Under the pieces are notes generated by a model. The model had not been told where the DNA came from. It searched no databases and was given only the letters and a program-made list of their open reading frames with translations. The translations under genes and the position numbers were made by a program. From Staphylococcus caprae (GTDB taxonomy: Bacteria; Bacillota; Bacilli; Staphylococcales; Staphylococcaceae): a DNA stretch of 64,000 nt. The stretch lies in contig NZ_PPRT01000001.1 of NCBI RefSeq assembly GCF_002902725.1, forward strand, positions 1 to 64,000. The letters run 5' to 3'. Shown here piece by piece: positions 35,180-45,300 of this stretch (position 1 is its first letter; each line of letters starts with the position of its first letter).

Positions 35180-36655
35180 TTATTCTTTTTTACTTACTTT
35201 ATAATCAATTAAATATATAGACTCTGGTGTAACGTTGAAGTTTTGAACTTTGTTGCTTACACCATCTATTTGACTGTTATAAGTGATATAACTATTTGGT
35301 ATATCATCTTTAGATTTTTCTAAAATATCATTTGTCACTGACGCACGTTGTTTTTCTCCAAAAGTCGTATTTAACTTATTAATAAGTTGAGTTACTTCTT
35401 CGTTGTTGTAATGACCTTTGTTGAGTGCACCATTTGGTAAGTACGCTGTATTGAAGAAGTAACCTGTATCACCACGAGGTACAGTTAAATAACTATACAT
35501 GGACACATCCCATGCTTTCGTATCTTTTAAGTAACCATCAATATCATCTACATTACGTAATTGAATATCAATATTTGCTTTTTTAGCTTCAGATTGAATG
35601 ACTTGGCCAATTTTAGGTAATTCTGGGCGTCCATCATAAGTGACCATATTGATTTTAAGTGGGTGAGATTTCGTATATCCTTCTTGTTCTAATAATTTCT
35701 TCGCTTTTTTAATATCTTGATTTTGAACTTTTCCATTTTCCACTGTTTTAAGTCTGTGATTGAAAGGTCCTGAAGCGGGCTTAGCATAATTTTTAGATAC
35801 ATCTTTAGCAATTTCTTTACGATTGATAATCATATCAAATGCTTTTCTAACATTTTTATTCATCTTTTTACTTTCATGATTGTATAGTAGTAAATGTGTT
35901 CTAAATCCTGATGTACTTTGGATTTCTGCTTTTTTCGAATTTTTTACATCATTGATTCGATCTATTGGCACATCAGTCGTTAAATCAGATTTGCCTGACA
36001 ATAGATTATCTACACGTGTATTACCATCTTCGTGGTAAGTTACATTGATTTTCTTCAATTTAGGTTTTCCTTGCCAGTAATCTTTGAATTTAGAGAGTTC
36101 AAGTTTTTGTGAACGTTTGTAATTATCTATTTGATAAGGTCCTGTACCTACTGGCTTATCACTCACTTTACTTTTCGCTTTCACATCGTAAATCGCTGCG
36201 AATGGACTCGCCAATTCTGATTTTAATTCAGGATAAGGTTCTTTAGTTGTTATTGTGACTTTTTGTCCATCTGCATGAATTGATTGAATCGGCAGTGAAC
36301 CTTTTAATAAATCACTTTTCTTCATACCTTCTTCAAGACTTTCTTTCACTGCTTGACCAGTTAAATGTCTTCCATCTTGGAATTTAATTTTATCTTTTAA
36401 AGTCAGTTCTAATGTACTATCTGATTTTTGTTTATAACTTTTAACTAATAGAGGTCTAACTTTCCCATCTTTAGACATTTTGAAAAGTGATTCTAAAGCA
36501 CCTACTTTAACAGGGATGTCAGTCTCGTAAGGCGCAATTGACTTCGTCTTTAATGGGATATCGATGTTTAAGGTATCTTTATCAGTTTTTGAATGATTAC
36601 CACAGCTTGCTAAAATAAAAGATACCATTACAATAAGAATTATAAACTTTTTCAT
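35180..36655 (-). CDS. nikA: Nickel-binding lipoprotein NikA (orphan peptide/nickel SBP, Opp5A type)
   Basis: Extracellular substrate-binding protein of family 5 (peptide/nickel), 491 residues, lipid at Cys18 (LASCGNHSK). It resembles the S. aureus orphan NikA (Opp5A) throughout: PLKTKSIAPYETDIPVKVGA, PVGTGPYQI, GFRTHLLLYNH, YDGRPELPKI, DVSMYSYLTVPRGDTGYFFN and SIYLIDY. In S. aureus that protein delivers nickel, as a complex, to a NikBCDE-type permease encoded elsewhere, for urease. No permease or ATPase gene is present here. The gene is divergent from the methyltransferase with only 53 bases between them, the same arrangement as I recall in S. aureus. Confidence 0.88.
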   Translation of the reverse strand: MKKFIILIVMVSFILASCGNHSKTDKDTLNIDIPLKTKSIAPYETDIPVKVGALESLFKMSKDGKVRPLLVKSYKQKSDSTLELTLKDKIKFQDGRHLTGQAVKESLEEGMKKSDLLKGSLPIQSIHADGQKVTITTKEPYPELKSELASPFAAIYDVKAKSKVSDKPVGTGPYQIDNYKRSQKLELSKFKDYWQGKPKLKKINVTYHEDGNTRVDNLLSGKSDLTTDVPIDRINDVKNSKKAEIQSTSGFRTHLLLYNHESKKMNKNVRKAFDMIINRKEIAKDVSKNYAKPASGPFNHRLKTVENGKVQNQDIKKAKKLLEQEGYTKSHPLKINMVTYDGRPELPKIGQVIQSEAKKANIDIQLRNVDDIDGYLKDTKAWDVSMYSYLTVPRGDTGYFFNTAYLPNGALNKGHYNNEEVTQLINKLNTTFGEKQRASVTNDILEKSKDDIPNSYITYNSQIDGVSNKVQNFNVTPESIYLIDYKVSKKE

Positions 36656-36708
36656 AAAACAAGTCCTTTCTATAAATAAATGAACATAATATGTGATAGG
36701 AGAACGAT

Positions 36709-37431
36709 ATGTCTAACATTAAAAGTAACATTATCAACTACTGGAATAAGCGATCTCAATCTTTCGTACAACACAAAAAAGAAGAGCTTCACAGTGAACA
36801 GGCACAACTTTGGGTTAACGAAATTGAACGCTATGTTCATCTAGATAGTATACAAACCATTTTAGATATTGGAACGGGAGCTGGGTTTTTAGCCATTTTA
36901 TGCTCCAAACACGATTGTGATGTGACTGGTATTGATATTTCACCTGAAATGATTCATCAAGCTCAGAACTTATCACAAGAATTAAACGTTCATATTCAAT
37001 TCAAAGTGATGGATGCTGAAGATTTAAACTTTGCGGATGACTCCTTTGATCTTGTCATTGCTCGCAATGTGACTTGGTTAATGACAAATCCTTCCAAAGC
37101 TTATGAAGAGTGGTTAAGAGTATTGAAACCACACGGTCATCTTTTAAATTTTGATGCGGATTATGGAAAAGATAATTTTACGCAAATATCAGATTTGTCG
37201 AATAGTCATGCGCATAACGATTTAGAGTTTTCAATGCTCAAAGAAAGTGAACATCTAAAAAATGCGATAGATATTAATCAGCACACTCGACCAACATATG
37301 ACTGTCAGATTCTAGAAAAATGTAATGTATCTAAAATAGAAGTGGATCAAAGTGTATCTCAAAGAGTGAATCGTCCACAAAGTCAATTTTATAACCCATC
37401 TCCGTTATTCGGTATACATGTTGTTAAGTAA
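36709..37431 (+). CDS. Class I SAM-dependent methyltransferase
   Basis: 240-residue Rossmann-fold methyltransferase: motif I ILDIGTGAGFLAILCSKH (about residues 48-65), motif II DVTGIDIS, FKVMDAEDLNFADDSFDLVIARNVTWLM (motifs III-IV), and EWLRVLKPHGHLLNFDADY. Substrate unknown. It is divergent from nikA with a 53-base shared control region, so joint metal-dependent regulation is possible; a role in making a nickel ligand is conceivable but unsupported. AGGAG precedes the ATG. Confidence 0.82.
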   Translation: MSNIKSNIINYWNKRSQSFVQHKKEELHSEQAQLWVNEIERYVHLDSIQTILDIGTGAGFLAILCSKHDCDVTGIDISPEMIHQAQNLSQELNVHIQFKVMDAEDLNFADDSFDLVIARNVTWLMTNPSKAYEEWLRVLKPHGHLLNFDADYGKDNFTQISDLSNSHAHNDLEFSMLKESEHLKNAIDINQHTRPTYDCQILEKCNVSKIEVDQSVSQRVNRPQSQFYNPSPLFGIHVVK

Positions 37432-37559
37432 AATAGCATAGTTTTAAATATTATTATTTTTAATTTTAGACATATTTGTTATTCGCTAACATATTGATTA
37501 TATAACTTATAATGAAAAATTAAAAATTTTTGTCAGATTTAATGACGTAAATAATTTCG

Positions 37560-37575
37560 TGAGGACATTCCCTCA
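37560..37575. promoter_or_regulatory. NreC-box-like palindrome 1, upstream of sirB
   Basis: TGAGGA-CATT-CCCTCA: 6-4-6 layout like the NreC consensus (T-AGGG-N4-CCCT-A) with one arm base off. Confidence 0.5.
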
Positions 37576-37584
37576 TGTTTGGAA

Positions 37585-37600
37585 TAAGGGGATTCCCTAC
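37585..37600. promoter_or_regulatory. NreC box 2, upstream of sirB-nirBD
   Basis: TAAGGG-GATT-CCCTAC fits the NreC palindrome closely and lies 25 bases from box 1, about 75 bases before the sirB start; a -10-like TATACAAT follows at 37646. Confidence 0.65.
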
Positions 37601-37675
37601 TTTTTAAAATAATGTGAAAATAATCACAAATATTCGAAAAATTGTTATACAATGCAGTTGAAAGGATTGGTAATA

Positions 37676-38395
37676 GTGATAGGTAACATATTAGTCGCGC
37701 ACGGTATGAGAAAAGGTGAACAAAACAGAGCATTAGAAGAATTTATTACTACACTCCTGAAAAATGAAGACTACCATTATGAGTTGGCCTTTCTAGAAAG
37801 TGATACTCAAAATTTAGAGATTACAATGGAAAAAATGATTGAAAAAGGAGTTTCAAGATTTAGAATTGTTCCATTACTCATATTTAGAGCGATGCATTAT
37901 ATCGGTGACATTCCTGAAATTTTGAAAGAAATGAAGGTCAAACACCCTCACATAAAGAGTGAAATGAGTGAACCACTTGGTACACATCCTTATATGAAAG
38001 AACTTGTAGAAAAAAGAATTGCTGACGTAAAATTACAAGAAACATCAAATGCTGCAACGGTTATTATCGCGCATGGTAACGGAAGTGGTCGATTTACGAA
38101 GGCACATGATGAACTTAAAGAATTTGTTAAAACAATTGATTCAAATCAACCAGTATACGCTAGAGCGTTATATGGTGTTTTAACATTTAGAAATGACTTA
38201 GACGAAATCTCAAAGAACTATGACGACCTAATTATCGTGCCACTATTTTTATTTGATGGTCGCTTAGTTAATAAAGTCAAACGTCTTATTTCAGAAATGG
38301 ACATTCATTGTGATTTGCATATCACGCCATCAATCAATTTTGATACGATTTTAAAATTGATTATTCGTGAGCGTTTGGAACAATTGAATGTTTAA
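37676..38395 (+). CDS. sirB: Sirohydrochlorin ferrochelatase (CbiX/SirB family)
   Basis: Inserts Fe2+ into sirohydrochlorin, the last step of siroheme synthesis for NirB. 239 residues with two CbiX repeats: the first has NILVAHGMRKGEQNRAL (metal His) and the second VIIAHGNGSGRFTKA. In staphylococci this gene (also called nirR) opens the nitrite reductase cluster. Start: GTG at 37676, nine bases after AAAGGA (37661-37666), gives MIGNILVAHG as in the family; ATG at 37652 has no site. Two NreC-box palindromes lie upstream, so oxygen/nitrate control is expected. Confidence 0.88.
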   Translation: MIGNILVAHGMRKGEQNRALEEFITTLLKNEDYHYELAFLESDTQNLEITMEKMIEKGVSRFRIVPLLIFRAMHYIGDIPEILKEMKVKHPHIKSEMSEPLGTHPYMKELVEKRIADVKLQETSNAATVIIAHGNGSGRFTKAHDELKEFVKTIDSNQPVYARALYGVLTFRNDLDEISKNYDDLIIVPLFLFDGRLVNKVKRLISEMDIHCDLHITPSINFDTILKLIIRERLEQLNV

Positions 38396-38490
38396 TGTTA
38401 CTTGACTCACTACTTCCTTAGTTTAGACCTTATTACCAATCCTTTAGCAACAGATGGTAAAGTAATTTTTAATGTTAGAGGAGCATATAT

Positions 38491-40896
38491 ATGTCTAAAC
38501 AAAAATTAGTAATGATTGGCAATGGTATGGCAGGAATCAGAACGATAGAGGAAATTATCAATCGTGATGCAGATCGATATGACATCACTGTCATTGGTAA
38601 AGAACCTTATCCTAACTATAACCGCATCATGTTATCTAATATTTTACAGAATAAGATGACTGTAGAAGAAACAATAATGAATAGTTATGATTGGTATGCT
38701 GAAAATCGTATTGCTTTAATTAATGATGACCCGGTTGTAAAAGTGAATAGAGAAGCTCAAAGTGTTATGACGCAAAGTGGCAAAGAAGTCAATTATGATA
38801 TTTGTATTTTTGCGACTGGTTCAAAAGCGTTCGTTTTACCTATTGAAGGTTCAGATTTACCTAGCGTGATTGGCTGGAGAACAATTGAAGATACTGAACG
38901 AATAATCGATATTGCCAACAAAAAGAAAAAAGCAATTGTAATTGGTGGGGGATTACTTGGTTTAGAATGTGCTAGAGGTTTACTTGATCAAGGCATGGAA
39001 GTCACAGTTTTACACCTTGCTGAATGGCTTATGGAAATGCAATTAGACCGTAAAGCTGCCGACATGCTTAAAGCAGATTTAGAAAAGCAAGGTATGCATT
39101 TTGAATTACAAGCGAACACTAAAAAGATTATAGGAAATGACGATGTTGAAGCTGTCCAACTCGCCGATGGTCGAGTCATCGAGACAGATTTAGTTGTGAT
39201 GGCGGTAGGTATTAGACCTTATACAGAAGTTGCTAAAGATGCAGGATTAGACGTTGAGCGAGGTATTGTAGTTAATGATTACTTACAAACGTCTGACGCT
39301 CATATTTATGCTATAGGTGAATGTGCGCAACATAATGGTAAGGTATACGGCCTTGTAGCTCCTTTATATGAACAAGGTAAAGTACTAGCTGATTATTTAA
39401 CTGATAATGAAACGAAGGGCTATAAAGGTTCTACAACGTTTACTTCATTAAAGGTTTCAGGTTGCGATTTATATAGTGCGGGTCAAATTGTGGAAAATGA
39501 AGAAGTACATGGCATTGAAATCTTTAATAGTATAGACAATATCTATAAGAAAGTTTATTTAAACAATGGACAAGTCGTAGGTGCGGTATTATATGGTGAT
39601 ACAGACGATGGTTCTCGTTTTTATAATATGATGAAAAAGCATGAATCATTAGAAGACTATACCCTTGTGTCATTATTACACAAAGGAAATGAAACATCAG
39701 GTACGTCAGTTGCTGATATGGCTGATGATGAAACAGTATGTGGTTGTAATGGCGTGGACAAAGGAACGATTGTTAATGCAATTACTAAAGAAGGACTTAC
39801 ATCAGTAGATGAAGTAACGCAATCAACGAAAGCGGGTAATTCTTGTGGTAAATGTAAGAAACAAATAGGAGAAATACTTCAATACACTTTAGGAGATGAC
39901 TTTGTTGCTGCGAAGCCTGCAGGTATTTGTAGTTGCACAGATTTAACTAGAGATCAGATTGTGACACAAATTAGAGCTAAAGGACTTAAAACATCCAAAG
40001 AAGTCAGACATGTTCTGAATTTCAAAGATAAAAATGGATGTCCAAAATGTCGTCCAGCCATTAATTACTATTTAAATATGGTATATCCATTCGAACATCA
40101 AGATGAGAAGGAATCACGCTTTGCGAATGAACGCTATCATGCCAATATTCAAAATGATGGAACATTTTCAGTGATACCTCAAATGAGAGGCGGTGTGACT
40201 GATGCCGATCAATTAATTAGACTCGGAGAAGTGGCTAAGAAATATAACGTCCCATTAGTTAAAGTTACTGGGTCACAACGTGTAGGCTTATATGGTTTGA
40301 AAAAAGAAGAACTACCTAAAGTATGGGAAGACTTAGGTATGCGTTCAGCTTCGGCTTACGGTAAAAAAACACGTTCAGTTAAAAGTTGTGTAGGGAAAGA
40401 GTTTTGCCGCTTTGGTACGCAATATACAACACGTTTAGGTATTAGACTTGAAAAAACATTTGAATATATTGATACACCTCATAAGTTTAAAATGGGCGTT
40501 TCAGGTTGCCCAAGAAGCTGTGTTGAGTCTGGTGTCAAAGACTTTGGTGTCATATCAGTCGAGAACGGTTTCCAAATCTATATTGGAGGTAATGGTGGCA
40601 CTGATGTCACTGTAGGGCAATTGCTCACAACAGTTGAAACAGAAGATGAAGTCATCCAATTATGTGGTGCGCTCATGCAATATTATAGAGAAACCGGCAT
40701 CTATGCAGAAAGAACAGCACCTTGGCTCAACCGTTTAGGCTTTGAAAATGTTAAAGAAGTTTTATTGGATAAAGATAGACAACAAGAGTTATTCAATCGA
40801 ATTATGGAAGCTAAAAAAGCAATTGAAATGGAGCCATGGCAAGCTATTGTAGAAGATAACAATGCACAAAAAATCTTTGAAGTTGAGAAGGTGTAA
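38491..40896 (+). CDS. nirB: Assimilatory-type nitrite reductase [NAD(P)H], large subunit
   Basis: Reduces nitrite to ammonium with NADH, detoxifying the product of nitrate respiration. 801 residues in order: FAD domain (MIGNGMAGIRTIEEI), NAD domain (AIVIGGGLLGLECARGL), two BFD-type [2Fe-2S] domains (VCGCNGVDKGTI...GNSCGKCK; GICSCTDLT...NGCPKCRP), and the siroheme/4Fe-4S reductase half with SCVGKEFCRFG and SGCPRSC, the four cluster cysteines. AGGAG precedes the ATG. The small subunit gene follows after three bases. Confidence 0.95.
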   Translation: MSKQKLVMIGNGMAGIRTIEEIINRDADRYDITVIGKEPYPNYNRIMLSNILQNKMTVEETIMNSYDWYAENRIALINDDPVVKVNREAQSVMTQSGKEVNYDICIFATGSKAFVLPIEGSDLPSVIGWRTIEDTERIIDIANKKKKAIVIGGGLLGLECARGLLDQGMEVTVLHLAEWLMEMQLDRKAADMLKADLEKQGMHFELQANTKKIIGNDDVEAVQLADGRVIETDLVVMAVGIRPYTEVAKDAGLDVERGIVVNDYLQTSDAHIYAIGECAQHNGKVYGLVAPLYEQGKVLADYLTDNETKGYKGSTTFTSLKVSGCDLYSAGQIVENEEVHGIEIFNSIDNIYKKVYLNNGQVVGAVLYGDTDDGSRFYNMMKKHESLEDYTLVSLLHKGNETSGTSVADMADDETVCGCNGVDKGTIVNAITKEGLTSVDEVTQSTKAGNSCGKCKKQIGEILQYTLGDDFVAAKPAGICSCTDLTRDQIVTQIRAKGLKTSKEVRHVLNFKDKNGCPKCRPAINYYLNMVYPFEHQDEKESRFANERYHANIQNDGTFSVIPQMRGGVTDADQLIRLGEVAKKYNVPLVKVTGSQRVGLYGLKKEELPKVWEDLGMRSASAYGKKTRSVKSCVGKEFCRFGTQYTTRLGIRLEKTFEYIDTPHKFKMGVSGCPRSCVESGVKDFGVISVENGFQIYIGGNGGTDVTVGQLLTTVETEDEVIQLCGALMQYYRETGIYAERTAPWLNRLGFENVKEVLLDKDRQQELFNRIMEAKKAIEMEPWQAIVEDNNAQKIFEVEKV

Positions 40897-40899
40897 TAA

Positions 40900-41214
40900 A
40901 TGAAAGCAATGGAAAAGGTAAAAGTCACTACTATAGACGCGTTAACGCCTCTTATAGGTAAAAAGGTTATCGTAAACGAAAAAGAAATCGGCATCTTCTT
41001 AACTGAAGATGGAAAGGTTCACGCTGTAAGTAATATATGTCCGCATAAACAAGGGCCATTGTCAGAAGGAACAGTGAGTGGAAAGTATGTGTATTGTCCG
41101 TTGCATGACCAAAAAATAGATTTGGATTCAGGAGAAGTTCAAGAGCCTGATACAGGATGTGTGAGCACATATCAAGTTGAAGTGATTGATGGAGATGTCT
41201 ATCTATGTCTGTAG
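40900..41214 (+). CDS. nirD: Nitrite reductase [NAD(P)H], small subunit (Rieske-like)
   Basis: 104-residue Rieske-type domain partner of NirB. It has the two Rieske ligand boxes, CPHKQG and CPLHDQ (Cys-x-His ... Cys-x2-His), so a [2Fe-2S] cluster is likely, whereas some NirD proteins have lost it. AAGGTG lies before the ATG, which starts three bases after the nirB stop. It overlaps the next gene, sumT, by ten bases. Confidence 0.92.
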   Translation: MKAMEKVKVTTIDALTPLIGKKVIVNEKEIGIFLTEDGKVHAVSNICPHKQGPLSEGTVSGKYVYCPLHDQKIDLDSGEVQEPDTGCVSTYQVEVIDGDVYLCL

Positions 41215-42149
41215 ATTCAATGGGCAAGGTTTACCTGGTCGGAGCAGGCCCTGGAAATCCTAATTTACTAACCAAAAAAGCAGAAAAATTAATTAGAGCC
41301 GCTGATGTGATTCTCTATGATCGCTTAGTTAACCCATTGATTTTACAATATGCACCTCCACATACTGAAATGATTGATGTAGGCAAGAAACCTTATTTCA
41401 AACATATTCAACAAGACGAAATAAATATGAAAATGGTTCAAATGGCTAAAAAATATCATTGCGTTATCAGACTAAAAGGCGGTGATCCAGCAATATTTGG
41501 GCGAGTAACTGAAGAAATCACTACGCTTAAAGCGTATGGTATTGAACATGAGATTGTACCTGGAGTGACTTCAGCGAGTGCAGCAGTTGCATCATTAAAT
41601 ACTGGCTTAACAATGAGATCAATCGTACCAAGTGTCACTTTCTCAACAGGTCATTTTAAAGATTCGTCCAATCGAGAAACAGATATTCGTAATTTAATTA
41701 ACGGTGGTACTTTGGCTATTTATATGGGAATTAAACGATTAGGTCATATTATTGAACAAATTACAGCTTACACAAACGAAGACTACCCTATAGCAATTGT
41801 ATTTAATGCCACATGTTACAACCAACAGGTAGTGACAGGTTATTTAAGTACGATTGAAGAAACGTTAAGTCAAACTCATTTCGATGGACAACCAGGTATC
41901 TGCATTTTAGGTTCGTTAGTGAAATATATCGATCAATCCAATTTTAATATGGAGAAAATGGCTGAGGATGTAATGCCAACGTTATACCTTATTAAAGGTG
42001 ATAAAGAACTGGCTTTAAGAAAAGCTGAAGAACTGTATGAAGAAGGGAAACAATGTTTATTAGATTATGATGAGCAATATCACCCATCACAACAAACCAT
42101 TTATCAAAATTTAATCAATCAATATCATATTGAATATATTGAAGTTTAG
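41205..42149 (+). CDS. sumT: Uroporphyrinogen-III C-methyltransferase with C-terminal extension
   Basis: SAM-dependent methylation of uroporphyrinogen III to precorrin-2, feeding siroheme for NirB (also called cobA or nasF). Residues 8-250 carry the tetrapyrrole methylase motifs VYLVGAGPGNPNLLT, DVILYDRLV, RLKGGDPAIFGR and EIVPGVTSASAA. About 60 residues follow the usual end (PTLYLIKGDKELALRKAEELYEEG...), a tail unlike the standard enzyme. The ATG at 41205 lies within nirD (coupled translation); an internal ATG at 41220 is the alternative. With sirB present, only the precorrin-2 dehydrogenase step is missing from this cluster. Confidence 0.9.
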   Translation: MSVDSMGKVYLVGAGPGNPNLLTKKAEKLIRAADVILYDRLVNPLILQYAPPHTEMIDVGKKPYFKHIQQDEINMKMVQMAKKYHCVIRLKGGDPAIFGRVTEEITTLKAYGIEHEIVPGVTSASAAVASLNTGLTMRSIVPSVTFSTGHFKDSSNRETDIRNLINGGTLAIYMGIKRLGHIIEQITAYTNEDYPIAIVFNATCYNQQVVTGYLSTIEETLSQTHFDGQPGICILGSLVKYIDQSNFNMEKMAEDVMPTLYLIKGDKELALRKAEELYEEGKQCLLDYDEQYHPSQQTIYQNLINQYHIEYIEV

Positions 42150-42193
42150 AAGACGCTATCCTTCTTATTTTAATTTACTTTGCTAATGAAATG

Positions 42194-42230
42194 AGACCAT
42201 GAATTCAATTTCGAATTCATGGTCTTTTTT
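42194..42230 (+). terminator. Terminator of the sirB-nirBD-sumT cluster
   Basis: Perfect arms AGACCATGAATTC (42194-42206) and GAATTCATGGTCT (42213-42225), then T-run. Confidence 0.85.
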
Positions 42231-42249
42231 AGGGATTAAACATGTTTAA

Positions 42250-42265
42250 TTAGGCATTTCCCTAA
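42250..42265. promoter_or_regulatory. NreC box upstream of narG
   Basis: TTAGGC-ATTT-CCCTAA, 6-4-6 palindrome with one arm mismatch, about 100 bases before the narG start. Fits the NreC consensus known from staphylococcal nar promoters. Confidence 0.65.
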
Positions 42266-42366
42266 TATCTAAACTTTGTGAAAAAATATACAATCTATTT
42301 GAACGTAATAACAATGATAGGAATGTGAAAGTAGCAAATGCATTTGATAGTAGGAGGATATTATTG

Positions 42367-45300
42367 ATGGGAAAATTTGGATTAAATTTCTTTAAACCGA
42401 CTGAAAAGTTTAATGGAAATTGGTCGGTTTTAGAACATAAGAGTAGAGAATGGGAGAAAATGTATCGCGAAAGATGGAGTCATGACAAAGTTGTTCGTAC
42501 AACGCATGGCGTCAACTGTACAGGTTCATGTTCATGGAAGGTGTTTGTGAAAAATGGTGTTATTACGTGGGAAAATCAACAAACTGATTATCCGAGTTGC
42601 GGACCGGACATGCCTGAATTTGAACCTAGAGGATGTCCGAGAGGGGCTTCATTTTCATGGTATGAATATAGTCCACTTAGAGTGAAATATCCATATATAA
42701 GAGGTAAATTATTGGATTTATGGACTGAAGCATTAGAGGAGAACAACGGTCATCGCATTGCTGCTTGGGCTTCGATCGTTGAAGATGAAGAGAAAGCTAA
42801 AATTTATAAGGAAGCTAGAGGTAAAGGTGGACATGTAAGAGCCAATTGGAAAGATGTCACCGATATTATTGCTGCGCAAATTCTTTACACAATTAAAAAA
42901 GATGGACCAGATCGAATCGCAGGCTTCACACCTATACCGGCAATGTCGATGATTAGTTATGCTTCAGGCGCTCGATTTATTAATTTATTAGGTGGAGAGA
43001 TGCTTAGTTTCTATGATTGGTATGCAGACTTACCTCCTGCATCGCCACAAATTTGGGGAGAACAAACGGATGTACCAGAATCAAGTGACTGGTTTAATGC
43101 TGCTTACATTATTATGTGGGGCTCAAATGTACCGTTAACACGTACGCCTGATGCACATTTTATGACAGAAGTCAGATATAAAGGGACTAAAGTAATTTCA
43201 GTAGCACCTGATTATGCTGAGAATGTAAAGTTTGCTGACAATTGGTTGGCGCCTCATCCTGGTACTGATGCTGCTGTAGCTCAAGCGATGACGCATGTGA
43301 TTTTACAAGAATTTTACGTTAATCAACCGAATAACATGTTTATAGATTACGCAAAACAATATACAGATATGCCTTTCATTATTATGTTGGACAAAGATGA
43401 AAAGGGTTATAAAGCTGGTAGATTCTTAAGAGAGGGCGACTTAGGAATTGAAAGTGAAAATAGTGAATGGAAACCAGTGATTAAAGATATGGTCAGACAA
43501 CAGTTTGTCGTGCCAAATGGAACGATGGGACAACGTTGGGAAGAAGGTAAGAAATGGAACTTAAAATTAGAAACAGAAGATGGTACTCAAATTAATCCAG
43601 CTTTATCAATGACAGACGATGATTACGAATTACAGACAATTCAATTTCCTTATTTCGATAGTAATGGTGATGGGATATTTGAAAGACCTATACCGACTCA
43701 AACCATTCAATTAGCAAATGGTGAAGAAGTTTGTGTAACGACTGTTTATGATTTGATGACAAGTCAATATGGGATCCAACGCTTTAATCATGAATTAGAA
43801 GCACAATCATATGAAGACAGTACATCTAAACACACACCTGCGTGGCAAGAATCAATCACAGGCATCAAAAAAGAATTAGTCATTCAAGTAGCTAGAGAAT
43901 TTGCTCAAAATGCTATCGATACGAATGGGCGTTCTATGATTATTATGGGTGCCGGTATTAATCATTGGTTTAATTCCGATACGATTTATCGTGCCATATT
44001 AAATTTAGTAATGTTATGTGGCTGTCAAGGCGTAAATGGAGGTGGTTGGGCGCACTATGTAGGTCAAGAAAAGTGTCGTCCAATAGAAGGTTGGAACACA
44101 ATTGCATTTGCTAAAGACTGGCAAGGGCCACCACGTTTGCAAAATGGTACAAGTTGGTTCTACTTTGCAACAGATCAATGGAAATATGAGGAATCAAATG
44201 TAGATCAATTTAAATCTCCACTAGCCAAAAATATTAAACATCAACATCCTGCTGACTATAATGTAACGGCTGCACGATTAGGATGGCTTCCATCTTATCC
44301 TCAATTTAATAAGAATAGTCTTTTATTCGGTGAGGAAGCGAAAGAAGCTGGAGACAATTCAAATGAAGCCATTCTGAAAAGAGCGATAGATTCGGTTAAA
44401 AACAAGGAAACACAATTCGCAGTTGAAGATCCTGACTTAAGAAAGAATCATCCTAAAACACTCTTTGTTTGGAGATCTAATTTAATATCTAGTTCAGCTA
44501 AAGGGCAAGAATATTTCATGAAACATTTATTAGGTACGCGTTCAGGTTTAATGGCAGAACCTAATGAAGACGACAAACCATCAGAAATTAAATGGAGAGA
44601 AGACACAGTCGGCAAATTAGACTTGTTGGTGTCATTAGATTTTAGAATGACTGCCACACCACTATATTCTGACATTGTTTTACCAGCAGCTACTTGGTAT
44701 GAAAAACATGACCTATCTTCAACTGACATGCATCCATTCATCCATCCATTTAATCCAGCCATTGATCCATTATGGGAATCACGTTCAGATTGGGATATCT
44801 ATAAGACTTTGAGTAAAGCTATTTCAGAGATGGCTAAAGATTATTTGCCAGGAACATTTAAAGATGTTGTAACAACGCCTTTAGCACATGATTCTAAACA
44901 AGAAATCGGTACAGCATATGGAGTAGTCAAAGATTGGTCTAAAGGAGAAGTGGAAGGTATACCAGGTAAAACAATGCCTAATTTCTCTATTGTAGAACGT
45001 GATTATACTCAAATTTACAATAAATATGTCACAGTTGGTCCTTTATTAGAAAAGGCCAAAGTTGGGGCACATGGTGTAAGTTTTAGTGTTTCTGAACAAT
45101 ACGAAGAATTAAAAAGTATGGTAGGAACTTGGAATGCTGATAACGACAATTCAATACGACATGGTAAACCACGTATTGATACAGCTAGAAAGGTAGCTGA
45201 TGTGATTTTAAATATTTCTTCGGCTACAAATGGACAGTTATCTCAAAAATCTTATGAAGATTTAGAGAATCAAACTGGTATGAAATTAAAAGATATTTCA

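Noticed and set aside
44448..44762. 104-codon minus-strand frame within narG
   Set aside because: Lies wholly inside a strongly conserved coding region in another frame.
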